Shown here piece after piece: positions 21,860 to 33,800 of a stretch of DNA of 53,865 bases. Origin of the DNA: Paulinella micropora (lineage: Eukaryota > Cercozoa > Imbricatea > Euglyphida); the NCBI GenBank assembly GCA_009731375.1, contig BJOX01000375.1:332571-386435 (forward strand). The letters run 5' to 3'. Position 1 is the first letter of the stretch. Each line of letters starts with the position of its first letter. The notes under the pieces were generated by a model that saw only the letters and a list, made by a program, of their open reading frames with translations, did not search any database and was not told the origin of the DNA. The translations under genes were made by a program, and so were the position numbers.

Positions 21860-22234
21860 TGTAGGCGCAGATAGGTAAATATGCGACCTTTTCTTATACC
21901 CCTATACACAGTGATGTATAGAAGAGCTATATCTCTTTAAGATGTAGTTATATCTGTTTTTATTTATATACTTTTGAGCCGGTTGAAAACGATAATATTA
22001 CGATTCATAACCGGTACTACTTTTTTAAGCCGTACAATATTATCGTTAGGGGTGACACTGGGAAATGCCTCTCTTTTCCCTTTTTGTTGCTTGGCTCTGA
22101 CAGTCTCCTACATTTTCCGCCATACTGGTTTCCTCTCTTTGTGGAGGAGGAAGATTAGGTTATTTTCAGAGTGCTGTGGAATTGGAAGGATAAATACCCC
22201 GGCTTACATTAAATAATATCTTTTAATTAGAACC
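21860..22234 (+). repeat. 3' LTR
   Basis: It begins TGTAGGCGCAGATAGG and ends near TTAATTAGAACC. It differs from the 5' LTR at about six positions plus a missing CG dinucleotide near 22094. Confidence 0.9.
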
Positions 22235-24602
22235 GGCAAAAACCTGGGGAGCAGAAGGAACCCTCCAAAAACAAGCCATCATCCTGTTTAACGTTGTCAT
22301 CCTAGTTAGTGAACACTAAAAATCAAAATGCAAGGTCAGTGTAATTTCATCATTGAATGAGCTGCTGGCGCACGACCCTTTGTGAGAATGCAGTTTCAAT
22401 TCTGACAAGCCATGCACTGTGCTCATTTCATGCATGACTGAACGATGCACACTTTGCAGGGACTGACGTTGTCTTCATTTTTCTTCTTCCTACAAAGCGT
22501 TACTTTTCTAGGGTGGCTTCCAGCTTCTATTCTTTTTTAGATTTATCTTTCTGTTTGTTTTTAACATCTTGCTGCTTTCGAGATGAACAAAATTAAATGA
22601 TGTATCTTTAAATCTAAGAAGCAAGGTTTTCTTCAGGAACTATAAAGACACAGACGAAGCATGAGATGGAAAAAGAATGTAAGATTCGAATTCCCAGACT
22701 CACATTTTCTGTGTCAGTTGCATGAAATGAAAATATATCATTTTTTTTTGTCTGCAAGACTCATCCGAACATTGATGCTGTTTTAAAAAAAGAAGAAATA
22801 TTCCATATTTAATTTTTTTTTTAGTTTGCTTGTCTTCTTCATGTTAATTTTCACGATCAAGCATTTATTCAGCTGCAACAATGAACATGAAAAGTCAAAA
22901 ACATAGTAACGTTTTTACAATTGAAATTACACATCACATGCTAACTAGTTCAGACACAACCACACATGAATTTAACTTTTAAAAAACCAAAAGAAAGACA
23001 GATTTAAAATGAATCACACAACAAAAAATCAAAAGAAAGACAGATTTAAACTGAAAATGCAATTCATGACAATATCATTCATCTCTAGGTCAACATTTTC
23101 TTCATTTTTAATGTTTAAACTAGTTAAACTGATTTTGGACCTTCAAATTTCATTTCCAGACATTAACTTAAGTTCTTGATCTAACTAAAAGCTGAGAAAT
23201 GTTGAAAAAAAATGAATTCATTAGTTTTACAACGTCCCAAAACAGATTTAGGACGTTCTCACAAAAAAAGTACCAATGCAAAAGCGCTCACATTGACTAG
23301 ATTTGTTTAATGCTTCAAAAAAATAATCAGCATGCTGGAAAATATGCTTCTTTTTTTTGTGTTAGTAGGATTAAAACGGTTCCAGGATATTTTTTTGCAA
23401 TCAAAAATACACAATTGGCCTAGTTTGTTCAGTCATTGAGAAAAAATTTAGCATAAACTACTTTTAGCGTTTTGATTACACTGATTGTAGAATCAAAAGC
23501 ATTCATGTCATGGAATATTGCATATTTTAATTTTTCAAAAAACAATTTGAACTTGATTTTGCAGATTTTTTAAGGTGAAGTTGTTAAAACTGAGTTATTT
23601 TCTCAAATATGACATATTTCTGTTTTTCACAAAAGTTTTTTTTATTTGTTGTTTTTTTTATAAATATAAATTTTCTAATCAATAGTACCTGTCTGTGTTG
23701 AGAACACTCATAGGTGAGGGTGCCAAAATCAATTTAGCGACCTAAAAACATTTTAGTAAGAAACAAAAATCTACATTTGAACAGAATTAACTACATGATG
23801 TGAGATTCATTACCTACTTTTTACACAATGTAGAACAAAAATTCCTTGAAGCTTTAGAGCACAGCTTCGTGAAGAAGCTTCTGGTTTAATTTTGTGTGTC
23901 AAGATTCCTAGTTGATGCATCCTACATGAATTGATGTGCAAGCAGAAAAATTTAAAATTGTGACAAAGTTTTGCAAAACATGCAGACATTGGTCTGACAA
24001 CGTTTCACAAAATTCGTCGCAGGCTGCTGTGTTTCAATCATGTTAAATTTTTTCACTTGTTTGACACATTTGTTTTTCTTTTGATCATCTTCTCTGCTAC
24101 TAGTAACATTTTCTCACACGTTGATGTGAGATGCTTCACTGATTTCATGAAGCACATTTGTTGAATTGTAATAATAAAAAAGTATGATATATTTTTTAGT
24201 GTTGTGTCATTTGCAACGAACAAACTTGTAATAAGTTGTGTTTATTACCTACAAAGAAATTAAGTTTTACAAACACAGTCTGACAAAACATGATGAAAAA
24301 AAGAAACGTAAAATTTTTATGCATATTTCTCAGCTTTTGGTTGGAAAATGGCAGGCGCGCACGGTCCACTTGCAGGACTGGATGAAGGGGGACATTGAAC
24401 TAGTTGAAAAGCATGATTTCTGTGCTTTGACATGAAGGATGCTGCCCCTGGTCGAACCAGTGACACCACTGGGTAGAACACATTGAGTTGAGTATGTGTT
24501 TAAGTTTTGAAGTTTTTGTTTAGTTGGAAACGCATCCAGACACACGTGCACTTATATAATTATATACTATAGCTAGTTATACATATATATATGTATATAT
24601 AT
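22235..24602. other. AT-rich stretch of 2.4 kb without a clear gene
   Basis: I see no gene that I can support. A 26-bp direct repeat ending AAAGACAGATTTAAA occurs near 22986 and 23030. A short frame at 24238-24435 ends LQDWMKGDIELVEKHDFCAL and follows a GCAG that could be a splice acceptor near 24354. It may be an exon, but evidence is weak. An (AT)n-rich tract lies at about 24555-24602. Confidence 0.5.
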
Positions 24603-24840
24603 TGTAATGCCCCCAACGATAGCTCGTAAAAAGTCGGTAATACAACCAAACACAGTCCTCAAAAGATGAGAATGATGTCTCGTTATATTAGCTCAGTGAA
24701 GCCAAAAAGGAAAACGGCAACAGACCAGGAATAAAATGGCATCAGGTCCAATCCGGACAAATAATACTGAAAAACAAGCTGGTGCACCTGTCACCAGGAA
24801 AAGGTACTTTTTACCGGCTATCCGGGGGGTGATGCCTACA
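24603..24840 (-). repeat. Possible solo or 3' LTR of a second gypsy-like element
   Basis: Read on the minus strand the block starts TGTAGGCATCACCCCC at 24840 and ends GGGGGCATTACA at 24603, giving TG..CA ends. Just upstream on that strand is GGGAGGGGGTAC (24841-24852), a good polypurine tract. No matching second LTR lies in the window, and the upstream sequence to about 25100 shows no recognisable Pol. Confidence 0.42.
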
Positions 24841-24852
24841 GTACCCCCTCCC

Positions 24853-25295
<443 letters not shown>

Positions 25296-25369
25296 AGGGA
25301 GATCGTAAGTACATCAAGTTGTCTTTTTTAATGACATACCCTTGTAGAAGGCGGATATCCTATGATATA

Positions 25370-25512
25370 TGTATGCATGCATGTATGTATGTATGTATGT
25401 ATGTATGTATGTATAGCTATGTATATATGTATGTATTTATGTACATATGTACATATGTATGCATGTATGTATGTATGTATATATGTATGTATGTATGTAT
25501 AAATGTATATAC

Positions 25513-25543
<31 letters not shown>

Positions 25544-25695
25544 TGTACATATGTATGTCTAGTATGTATGTCTAGTATGTATGTATGTCTAGTATGTATG
25601 TATGTATGTATGTATGCATGTATGGATGTATGGATGTATGGATGCATGCACGTACTCATGCATGCATGTATGTATGTATGTATGTATGTATGTAC

Positions 25696-25726
<31 letters not shown>

Positions 25727-26383
25727 TGTATGCATGTATGCATGCATACATGCATACATGCATGCATGCATGCATGTATGTATGTTATGTATGTTGTGTA
25801 TGTATGTATGTATGTATGTATGTCTTTATGCATGCCTGCATGCATGCATGCAGGCATGCATGCATGTATGCATGTATGTATGTATGTATGTATGTATGTA
25901 TGTATATATGTATGCATGTATGCATGCATGCATGCAATCATGTATGTATGTATGTATGTATTATGTATGTATGTATGTGCATGTATGTGTGTGTATGTGT
26001 GTGTGTGTGTGTGTATGGCTTGTGTATGTACGTATGTGTGGCTTGTGTATGTACGTATGTATGTATGTATGTATGTATGTATGTATGTATGCATGTATGT
26101 ATGTATGTATGTATGCATGTATGTATATTATATGTATCTATGTATGTATGTATGTATGTATGCATGCATGTATGTATGTATGTATGTATGTATGTATGTA
26201 TGTATGTTATGTATGTATGTATGTATGTATGTGTGTATGTGTACGTGTATCTATGTACGTGTATCTATGTATGTGTATCTATGTATGTGTATATATGTGT
26301 ATGTATGTATGTATGTATGTATGTATGTATCTATGTATGCATGCATGCATTCATGTATGCAGGCATTCATGTATGTATGCATG

Positions 26384-26414
<31 letters not shown>

Positions 26415-26958
26415 TGCATGCATGCATGCAGGCATGCATGTATGTATGTATGCATGTATGCATGTATGTATGCATGTATGCATGTATGTATGTATGTGTG
26501 CATGTATGTATGTATGCATGTATGTATGTATGCATGTATGCATGCATGCATGTATGTATGTATGTATGTATGTGTATGTATGTATGTATGTATGTATGTA
26601 TGTATGCATGCATGTATGCATGTATGTATGCATGTATGTAGTATGTATGTATGTATGTATGTATGTATGTATGTGTGTATGCATGCATGCATGTATGTGT
26701 ATGTATGTATGTATGTATGCATGTTTGTATGAATGTATGTATGCATGTATGCATGCAATGATGTTGTATGTATGTATGTATGTATGTATGTATATGTGTG
26801 TGTGTATGTATGTATGTATGTATGTATGTATGTATATATGTATATATGTATGTATGTATGTATGTATCTATGTATGCATGTATATATGTATGTATTTATG
26901 TATGTATGTATGTATGTATGTATGTGTATGTATGTATGTATGTATGTATGTATGTATT

Positions 26959-26992
<34 letters not shown>

Positions 26993-27107
26993 TGTATGCA
27001 TGTATGTATGTATGTATGTATGTATGCATGTATGCATGTATGTATGCATGTATGCATGTATGCATGTATGCATGTATGTATGCATGCATGCATGTATGCA
27101 TGTATGT
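25370..27107. repeat. 1.7-kb (ATGT)n array
   Basis: ATGT/GCATGT units with CATG-rich, GTGT and TATCTATG variants run for about 1,740 bases. The unit encodes Met-Tyr-Val-Cys on one strand and Thr-Tyr-Ile-His on the other without stops, which explains the very long but meaningless frames. Confidence 0.97.
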
Positions 27108-27154
27108 CTTTCCCTCTCTCCCTCTTTCCCTCTTTCCCTCTCTCCTCTTATTCA

Positions 27155-27186
<32 letters not shown>

Positions 27187-27191
27187 CGAGG

Positions 27192-27222
<31 letters not shown>

Positions 27223-27279
27223 ACTCTCTCTCTCTCTCACACACTCTCTCTCACTCAGGCTCTCTCTCTCTCCGAGGCG

Positions 27280-27326
<47 letters not shown>

Positions 27327-27359
27327 NNNNNNNNNNTCTCTCTCACACACTCTCTCTCA

Positions 27360-27396
<37 letters not shown>

Positions 27397-27431
27397 ACAC
27401 TCTCTCTCTTTCACTCTCTCTCTCTCTCTCC

Positions 27432-27464
<33 letters not shown>

Positions 27465-27465
27465 C
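27108..27465. repeat. (CT)n and (CA)n microsatellites with a 10-N gap
   Basis: CT-rich tracts with a gap at 27327-27336 end in (CA)n at about 27441-27463. This cluster abuts the Polinton fragment and cuts its first gene. Confidence 0.95.
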
Positions 27466-27474
27466 GTGGCACAC

Positions 27475-27671
27475 ACTCTCGTTGTTGATTTTAAAGCGAG
27501 ATGTATATCAAATCGGCCGTCAGTATAATAAAGATTTACGGGGTCGGAATCTTCTGGCACTCTGTCAGTGTTTAAACCCACTATGTTGGTATTGGTTAGG
27601 TCAAGGTTGGCGATTGAAAGGCTATCTGTCGCGATTTCTGACAAGCCGAGTAATGATTTATATTGCGACAT
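27475..27671 (-). pseudogene. N-terminus of a fibre-like structural protein, cut by microsatellite
   Basis: The frame from ATG at 27671 reads MSQYKSLLGLSEIATDSLSI, then NTDRVPEDSDPVNLYYTDGR and FDIHLALKSTT, and then dissolves into the (CA)n/(CT)n tract. The pattern VPE(G/D)S..NLY(Y/F)TD.R is widespread in trimeric fibre and capsid-decoration proteins of phages and large DNA viruses, where it repeats. Here one copy is left. The gene is divergent from the basic-protein gene at 27765, with a 93-bp AT-rich gap between the two starts that may be a shared promoter. Confidence 0.6.
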
Positions 27672-27764
27672 TGTTTGTATATTAATTATTTTTAATTTTT
27701 TGATTTTTGTTACATTATACTAACAAAAAATATTATTTTGTGTAATATCATTCGTCGGTAAACA
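27672..27764. promoter_or_regulatory. Probable divergent promoter region
   Basis: An AT-rich 93-bp interval between two oppositely directed start codons. No specific motif is claimed. Confidence 0.35.
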
Positions 27765-28280
27765 ATGCCGTCAAAAGAGGCTTCAAAAGAAAACTGGAAG
27801 AAAGCAGTTCAAGCAAACAGAGCCAATGCTGAACGTAGAAAGGACGAGTGGGCACGTGAAAGGCTTCGTAAAAAAGGAGAATTAAAAGAATCATCAGTGG
27901 AAGAACTTATTGAGACAGATGCTGAAGTTGGTGTTGCGAAAGAAATACTTAAAAATCCTGAGATTGAAGATGAATCAAGCGAAAGCGATAGCGAAATTGA
28001 TATGTCTGAGGTTATTGCAAATCATATGCTTAGAAAGATAAAAAAGAATGATAAAAAGCCCAAAAAGAAAACCACAAAGAAAGCACCACCGCCCAAGAAG
28101 CCTGAGAATGACAGCGAAGAAGAAGAAGAAGAAAGTGAGAGTGAAGAAAGCGAAGATTATGCAACAACAGGCGGAAAACAGCGAGGCGGTAAAAAACGAA
28201 GCGAAAAAATATCAATTAATGTATATAACAATACACCAAAGAATAAAGAAAAAGTAAGGGAGCAGAAAAGATATTTTTGA
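27765..28280 (+). CDS. Basic/acidic low-complexity protein, 171 aa
   Basis: The intact ORF starts MPSKEASKENWKKAVQANRA. It has a helical N-terminal third, an acidic Ser/Glu segment, a Lys/Pro run (KKPKKKTTKKAPPPKKPEN), a Glu/Ser block and a basic end (GGKQRGGKKRSEK). Such charged, disordered proteins are common in Polinton-like elements and may bind DNA, but I recognise no family. It ends 14 bases before the integrase start, so the two may be co-transcribed. Confidence 0.7.
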   Translation: MPSKEASKENWKKAVQANRANAERRKDEWARERLRKKGELKESSVEELIETDAEVGVAKEILKNPEIEDESSESDSEIDMSEVIANHMLRKIKKNDKKPKKKTTKKAPPPKKPENDSEEEEEESESEESEDYATTGGKQRGGKKRSEKISINVYNNTPKNKEKVREQKRYF

Positions 28281-28294
28281 AATTCTAAAATATC

Positions 28295-29175
28295 ATGGAT
28301 CACAAACACACAACTAGTAATATTAATGCACAGGATAAGGATACACAACTAGAAGATACTCCGCGAGGCGAACCAACAGAGGAAGAACGGACAAGCACTG
28401 CTCAAGAATTATTTCGTCAGACTAAGCCTAGGACTAGAGGGACAACCATATGGGCTGATAAGGTATTAGATATGGTTAATATTGATTTAATGGATATGAG
28501 TAAGGTTGCTACAAAAAATACAAATTATAATTTTGCCCTTATTTGGATTGATATTCATAGTCGTTATGCTTATGCGATACCTATAAAAAATAATTTTCAA
28601 CCACCGTTTTAGATGCCCTGAAGAAATTACCAAAGCCTAAAGCATACATATCGGACAATGGTGGGGAGTTTAAAGGTGCTGTTGGTGAGTGGATGAGAAA
28701 TAATGGTATTGAACAATTTATGGTTGAAGTAGGCGATCATAATTCGTTAGGTATTGTTGATAGATTTGTTAGAACACTAATAAAAAGATTACACGTATTA
28801 TGGGCTTTTAATCGTAATTTTGACTGGATAAGTTATATTGAAGATGTTGTTTATTATTATAACAAGAAAGAACATTCAGCAATTAAGACCTCACCGATTG
28901 ATGTCTTTAAAGGAAATGATATAAGCCAACAACATAGATATGTTGATAAATATTTATTTAGTTTCAAAGAAGGAGACAGAGTTAGAAAATTAAACAAGAA
29001 ACACATTCTAGAAAAGGGAGGAAAGACATGGAGCAAACATGTATTCGTAGTCAAAGCCTGTAAGGGATACCGGATTGTATTAACAAATGATGATGTAGTT
29101 CCCCCACGACATTTATTAAAGACAGAGGCAACTGACGAACCTGAAGAGACAGATTTTAATAAAGAACTAAAGTAA
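28295..29175 (+). pseudogene. Retroviral-type (rve) integrase of Polinton, one frameshift
   Basis: The ATG at 28295 opens MDHKHTTSNINAQ. The core begins VNIDLMDMSKV (candidate first Asp at 28484-28486) with YNFALIWIDIHSRYAYAIPI. A missing T in the T-run near 28597 shifts the frame, after which the core continues with AYISDNGGEFKG (second Asp at 28654-28656) and NSLGIVDRFVRTLIKRL. In that last motif the catalytic Glu position reads Asp (28759-28761), 35 residues after the second Asp. A C-terminal SH3-like segment follows (GDRVRKLNKKHILEKGGKTW to VVPPRHLL). Past the TAA at 29173-29175 the frame carries plausible coding (REEIDPANIRTSSRQRKKK) beyond a second stop, so the original protein may have been longer. 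The enzyme would insert the element into host DNA. Confidence 0.85.
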
Positions 29176-29288
29176 CTAACTAAAGAAAAACAAACAAAGC
29201 ATTGACTTAAACGAGAGGAAATAGACCCAGCCAACATCAGAACTTCTTCCAGACAAAGGAAGAAAAAAGAAATAATGAACTTGTAGTC

Positions 29289-29804
29289 TCACTTCTTTTT
29301 GGATTTAGTAATGTTAAATTTGTTATACGTTAGAGCCGCCTTAGTGTAGAACGGACGCTTCTCGTGAATATAGTAGCCCTTCAAAGCAGACCAAGATATA
29401 AAAACCCTTATCACCCCATCGTCTCCGAGTGCCACTTGATAATGGTCTTCTTTCTCTTCCCAATACTTTACGGGCTCATCCTCCAACTGTACTCCTAATT
29501 TCTCGAAAGGACTCACCATTTTTGCTTTACGCTCAACCTCAGCCTGAGCCGCTGGGTCTTCGTGCGACTGATGCTTGGCGTCAGGGGTGGTAGGAACTTC
29601 AGCAGGAACTTCGGTCGGCGTCTCAGTCGGCACTTGAGCATCCGCCTCAGTCTGCTTAGAAGGAGACTTCTTCTTGGGAGGCCTAGCACCTGCCCCACAC
29701 CAAAAAGCACACAAAAACATGTGTGGGCAGTGCCTTGAAGCCGTTTTTTTTTTGTTTTTCGTAAATAAATAGGAGATAAATAATTTTTTGTTTGAAATAG
29801 TCAA
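29289..29804 (-). CDS. Hypothetical Polinton ORF, 171 aa
   Basis: The C-terminal 70 residues look folded (PFEKLGVQLEDEPVKYWEEK, then GVIRVFISWSALKGYYIHEK). The middle is a Thr/Pro/Val/Glu linker (TETPTEVPAEVPTTP) and the first 40 codons are less convincing. The true start may be internal, or the gene may be joined to an upstream piece. No family is recognised. It is convergent with the integrase gene. Confidence 0.5.
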   Translation of the reverse strand: MTISNKKLFISYLFTKNKKKTASRHCPHMFLCAFWCGAGARPPKKKSPSKQTEADAQVPTETPTEVPAEVPTTPDAKHQSHEDPAAQAEVERKAKMVSPFEKLGVQLEDEPVKYWEEKEDHYQVALGDDGVIRVFISWSALKGYYIHEKRPFYTKAALTYNKFNITKSKKK

Positions 29805-29900
29805 ATAATAAGTGTGCTTTTATGTTGTTGTGAAATGTGTGTCGTGTTCATTGATGAGAAGTGAGCAGGTAGGCAGACAGCACAGATCACACAACCATTT

Positions 29901-30362
29901 TTACTCCACTCTCGCTTCATTAACATACAATTTATATTTAATTATCACTTCATCAAATGTATCACCTTTTTCAATCAAATTACGTGCGAAATTTTCCTCT
30001 TGGCGAGACATAGGAAATTTATTTTTTTCTAACCACTTTTCCAAAAATGCAATTTCTTTCTTAGTCTCTTTTTTCTTTCTAAGTCTCTGCCTCTTAACTT
30101 TTCTCTCCTCTTCCATTCGTCTGTTGTGTTCTTTTAGTTCCTCATCTCTCTCATAAACTGCTTCCAGTCTTGATTCAACATCGTAAAGTTCTCGTTTCAA
30201 TAATCTTATTTTTTTGGACAAGTTTTTTTCTTAGTTTCCAAATATATTTTGTCAGAAATAATTTTTTTGTTGCTCTTGTCAGAATAATAATCAATCCAAT
30301 TATTTTCTTCTCTTTCTATTTCTAACTCACTTTCGCTTGAAATTTCATTAGCCTCTTTGCCT
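29901..30362 (-). pseudogene. Coiled-coil protein of the Polinton, one frameshift
   Basis: The downstream part (from 30221) reads KKIRLLKRELYDVESRLEA and RDEELKEHNRRMEEERKVKR, a strong heptad-like charged helix, and ends at TAA 29901-29903. Upstream in another frame is acidic sequence (ANEISSESELEIEREENNWI). The two join at an A-run near 30225, so a one-base indel separates them. No ATG is visible at the junction. Function unknown. Confidence 0.5.
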
Positions 30363-30647
30363 AATCAAGAAGAACTGCGAGAAAGTAGGCCAAAGATGCA
30401 AAAAACGTAGAAATGTTTCTGTGTTTTCGCATTTTCTCAGAAAAACCATGTGATGACATTGTGCATTGACTGAGGAAAAAAAACACAACACAAAAAATTT
30501 ATTTGTTCTCCGTCATGGTGATGTGTGGTGTAATTAGTATGTCGGTAGTGTTGCCTGTCATTGTCGGCGGTTCAACTCTCACCGCTTACCTTCAATTATT
30601 TCATACTTTGCTTTGCCCTTTTTTCTCTTTTTTTTTCTTTTTTGTAA

Positions 30648-30660
<13 letters not shown>
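30363..30660. other. Spacer without a recognised gene
   Basis: AT-rich sequence between the coiled-coil gene and the T-tract near 30650. No supported feature. Confidence 0.4.
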
Positions 30661-30690
<30 letters not shown>

Positions 30691-30809
30691 GCTTAAGTGT
30701 ATGTATGTATGTATGTATACGTATACGTATGTATGTATGCACATGTATGTATGTATGTATGTATGTATATATTATGTAGATATAGGTTATTATACAATGN
30801 NNNNNNNNN
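30651..30809. repeat. Poly-T, (TATG)n and a 10-N gap cutting the polymerase gene
   Basis: A T-run (about 30652-30687), a (TATG)n tract (about 30700-30765) and Ns at 30800-30809 directly follow the polymerase frame, so the C-terminal end of that gene is missing or unresolved. Confidence 0.9.
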
Positions 30810-33800
30810 TTTTTGTTTCTCGTTATTTTGCTGTTGGTGTGTATGGTTAAATTTCCAGCCTCTGCCACATTCTTTGCTATACACTTTTCACCTTTTGTTT
30901 CAAGTAAGTCCTCTAATTCTTCATATGCCTTCTTAGATAGTTCAGTATCTTGTACTTGTAATCCGTTGCTTATAATACTAAACATATTTACTAAGTTCAA
31001 TTTCTTACAAGTCTCGTAATTCATTGAGAAGCCCTTTAATTTCATTTTCGTAGTTCCGTCATCTAGTATGTAGCCGTAGGATTTAGGACCTGCTCCAACA
31101 AATGTGGTTATCTTTCTACTTATCTTTGTCTTTTTATCTATCAATTCGTCTGTCCATTGCCCCAATAAATCTCCTGTCGGTATTGTTGTCTGTCCTTCTT
31201 TTTCATCTACCGAATAAATAACACTATCTGTGTCGTGGTATAATACTCTATTACCTAATCTGTCCATCATATCATACAATCTCATCTGTGCGTGTGCTGT
31301 AGTAAATAGTGCTACACAGATATTTGTATTGTAGGGATCTGATACTTTTTCTGGGTGTAGGTTGTAAGATAGTTCTAGGCATTCTTTGTTTATCGCATTG
31401 ATTGATACTTCATTTATCTTTTTTGTCGTTTAGTATTTTGTATAGTTCTGCTTCACTCCTTACTATTTTTGTTTGTGTCTTGTTGTTTTGTTGTCCAAAT
31501 TTTCCCCATAGTGAGTTTAGACAGAGTTTTGCCACAGCCCTTCTACCTTCATTCTTTTCAATCTTGCTTTTATCTAATTTAATTTTCATTTTTTCTTCAT
31601 AGTCCTTAATGTAGTTGTCTTTGTCTTCTTCTGTTATGACATTTGAAGGATAGCCACTTGATTCCTGTTTCACTCTTAGAAATGTTTTAATATATTCTTT
31701 GAATAGTTCAGTTGTCTGCTGACTCCAATGCCATAATTCATAAGTTTTAATAAGTCTGTAGCCTTTTTGTATTGCTTTGTAAATAAGCGGTGTCGCCCAT
31801 GTGCCTGTCAGTATTCTGTCCTCGCATCAGTGTGCTGACATTTGTCCTGTAAGCCTTCCTTACCACATTTATTACATAGATAATACATCAGCTTTCCTCT
31901 ATCTTGACATGGAAGGACTGGGCGAATTAGTCCTCTAGGTGGAAGTATTTTTATTTTTGCTATGCCAAATGCTGTTTTATTATTCAACATATCATATGCT
32001 TCTTTTCCTCTTATTGCTTTGTGATGTTTCACAGGATAGGGGTCATAGTACATAACCGTCGGATAGAGAGAGCACACATCTATATACTTACCATACTGAT
32101 ACTCGCTCATTGACTTCCAGTATAGAGACAGAGCATTCACTCTTCCACCAAACATAGCATGACGTGGATTGATTGTTTCTTGTTCTCTTAATGTCTCTTC
32201 TATTGTGCCCTTGAATTCTTCCTTTGTTCTTATCCTATTCCATTGACAACCCCATATCGTTATTAATTGACTAACTTCAGGATGCTGACAAATTAAAGTT
32301 TCTCGTAGTTTAGTTTCCTTGTATAGTTATCCAAATGTTTTATTAACAGACCTTTCTCTATTCAGTTCATTTCCATTAAAGCACTCAGGACAGCCGTGCC
32401 AATAACAACCATGGAACTCATATGCCGTTTTTGTGTTCTCGTCATATCCGCCTAAGTAGGCTTTCACACCTTTCGGTAAGTTTAGTATTTTTTCTTTACC
32501 ATTTAGACCATGTTGAATTTTGGCATTGTCCTTTTTTTCTCTGTATGCTAACCATTCCACACACATACGACTTGTTTTTGCAAATGTATCTGGAAAGTCA
32601 GATAGAGGCATAGTAAGGAAAGATAGACTATCTATAAATCTAATCTGTTCCTTTCCATTACCAATTGACATCATCATTATTTTTGAACCTTCATAGATTA
32701 CAAATGGAGTTATGCCTTTTTCAATCAACCATTTCAGCACAAATTGACAATCATACCCCCGCGCATTATGTGCTATGAATGCATAACCCTTATGTTTTAC
32801 ACCCAACGCCCACTCGCAGAATTGTTCAATTGTTTTATGAATGATTGGTGTGCTGTCGTTGAAATATTGACTTTCTGAATGATTGATAATATGTATTCCT
32901 GTCTCTTGATTTGCTTCAAAATCAAAGAATACATATTTTGTTGATGGTGCGTGTATGACTTTTTTCTTTATCTCACATTGGTGCCATAAAGGTTTTAGTT
33001 CTTTGCAGTTCCTACATTTTTCATATTCACATTTGTGTTCTCCTTTGTATGTCTTAGCACACGAGATACATTTTTTCTTTGCATCACACAACTCATTTTG
33101 TTTATGATTGTTGAAACATTCATCATTAGGAAACTTTCTATTACACTCATTGCAAGTTTTCCGTTTTGAAATATTATCGTATCCTTTACACCCCTCGGTT
33201 AGACATATATTACATTTGAATTCACATGCGTGATTATGTTCGTATCCCTTCATACATTTCTCGCAAAAGTTTCGCTTTGATAAGAATGCTTTCATACTTG
33301 TTATTGTGTCGTAATGGTTCATTGTTTTTAGTATGTATATTATATATTGTTTGTCCTTCATCTCTGTCTTATAAACAATTTTGTTTGGATATTGAACAAT
33401 AACAATTTTGTAGTCAATGTGCTTAGCAAACTCACTAATTTCAGAAAGCCCACATAAATCTTTCATGACACCAGCCTCCTCATGTAGTTTGTTTGCCAGT
33501 TCGTCTTGAATTCTGCGTCCTTTTCTGATTTGCTCGTATTTCTTGTGTTCTTCAATCTTTCCTTTTGCTACAACGATTGCCCTTGCCAAACATATGTTGT
33601 CATCATTGTTTATTCGTATCAGACCTTTCTTTTTATAAATGTCTGTTTCTGTTATTGCTTTCAATCTTGCTCCTCCTTCTGGCATCCTTACACCCACAAA
33701 ATTGAAATCAATAAGTTCCATTTTTTCTCCTTCTTCGTCCATATAGTTTTCGTCGTTTGATTGTAGTATAGATTCTAATCTAGTCAGTATATCTTCTAAA

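Larger units (their letters stand above)
9819..22234 (+). mobile_element. 12.4-kb LTR retrotransposon, Ty3/gypsy-type integrase, no visible RT
   Basis: Two LTRs of 377 and 375 bp differ by about six substitutions and one 2-bp indel, so the insertion is fairly recent. The order is 5' LTR, a 1.6-kb leader, a Gag-like region, a Pro-rich/Cys-His ORF, an integrase with GPY/F module, a C-terminal Pol tail, a non-coding spacer, a long third ORF, a polypurine tract and the 3' LTR. I find no protease, reverse transcriptase or RNase H. The element is more GC-rich than its flanks. It is frameshifted in several places. It is probably a deletion derivative or a non-autonomous partner of a larger element. 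No clear tRNA primer site was found after the 5' LTR. Confidence 0.88.

Noticed and set aside
9814-22238. A 4-bp AACC target duplication of the LTR element
   Set aside because: AACC also follows the 5' LTR internally, so the repeat could be part of the LTR; the duplication is not proven.
24238-24435. A 65-codon ORF in the AT-rich stretch
   Set aside because: No family, no clear splice partners; kept only as a remark in the stretch entry.
25370-27107. CRISPR-like regular array
   Set aside because: Units are 4 bases long with no spacers, and the genome is eukaryotic. It is a microsatellite.
25319-27528. Very long open frames reading as Met-Tyr-Val-Cys or Thr-Tyr-Ile-His repeats
   Set aside because: They are the translation of (ATGT)n, whose unit has no stop in any phase on either strand. 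No non-repeat protein sequence is attached.
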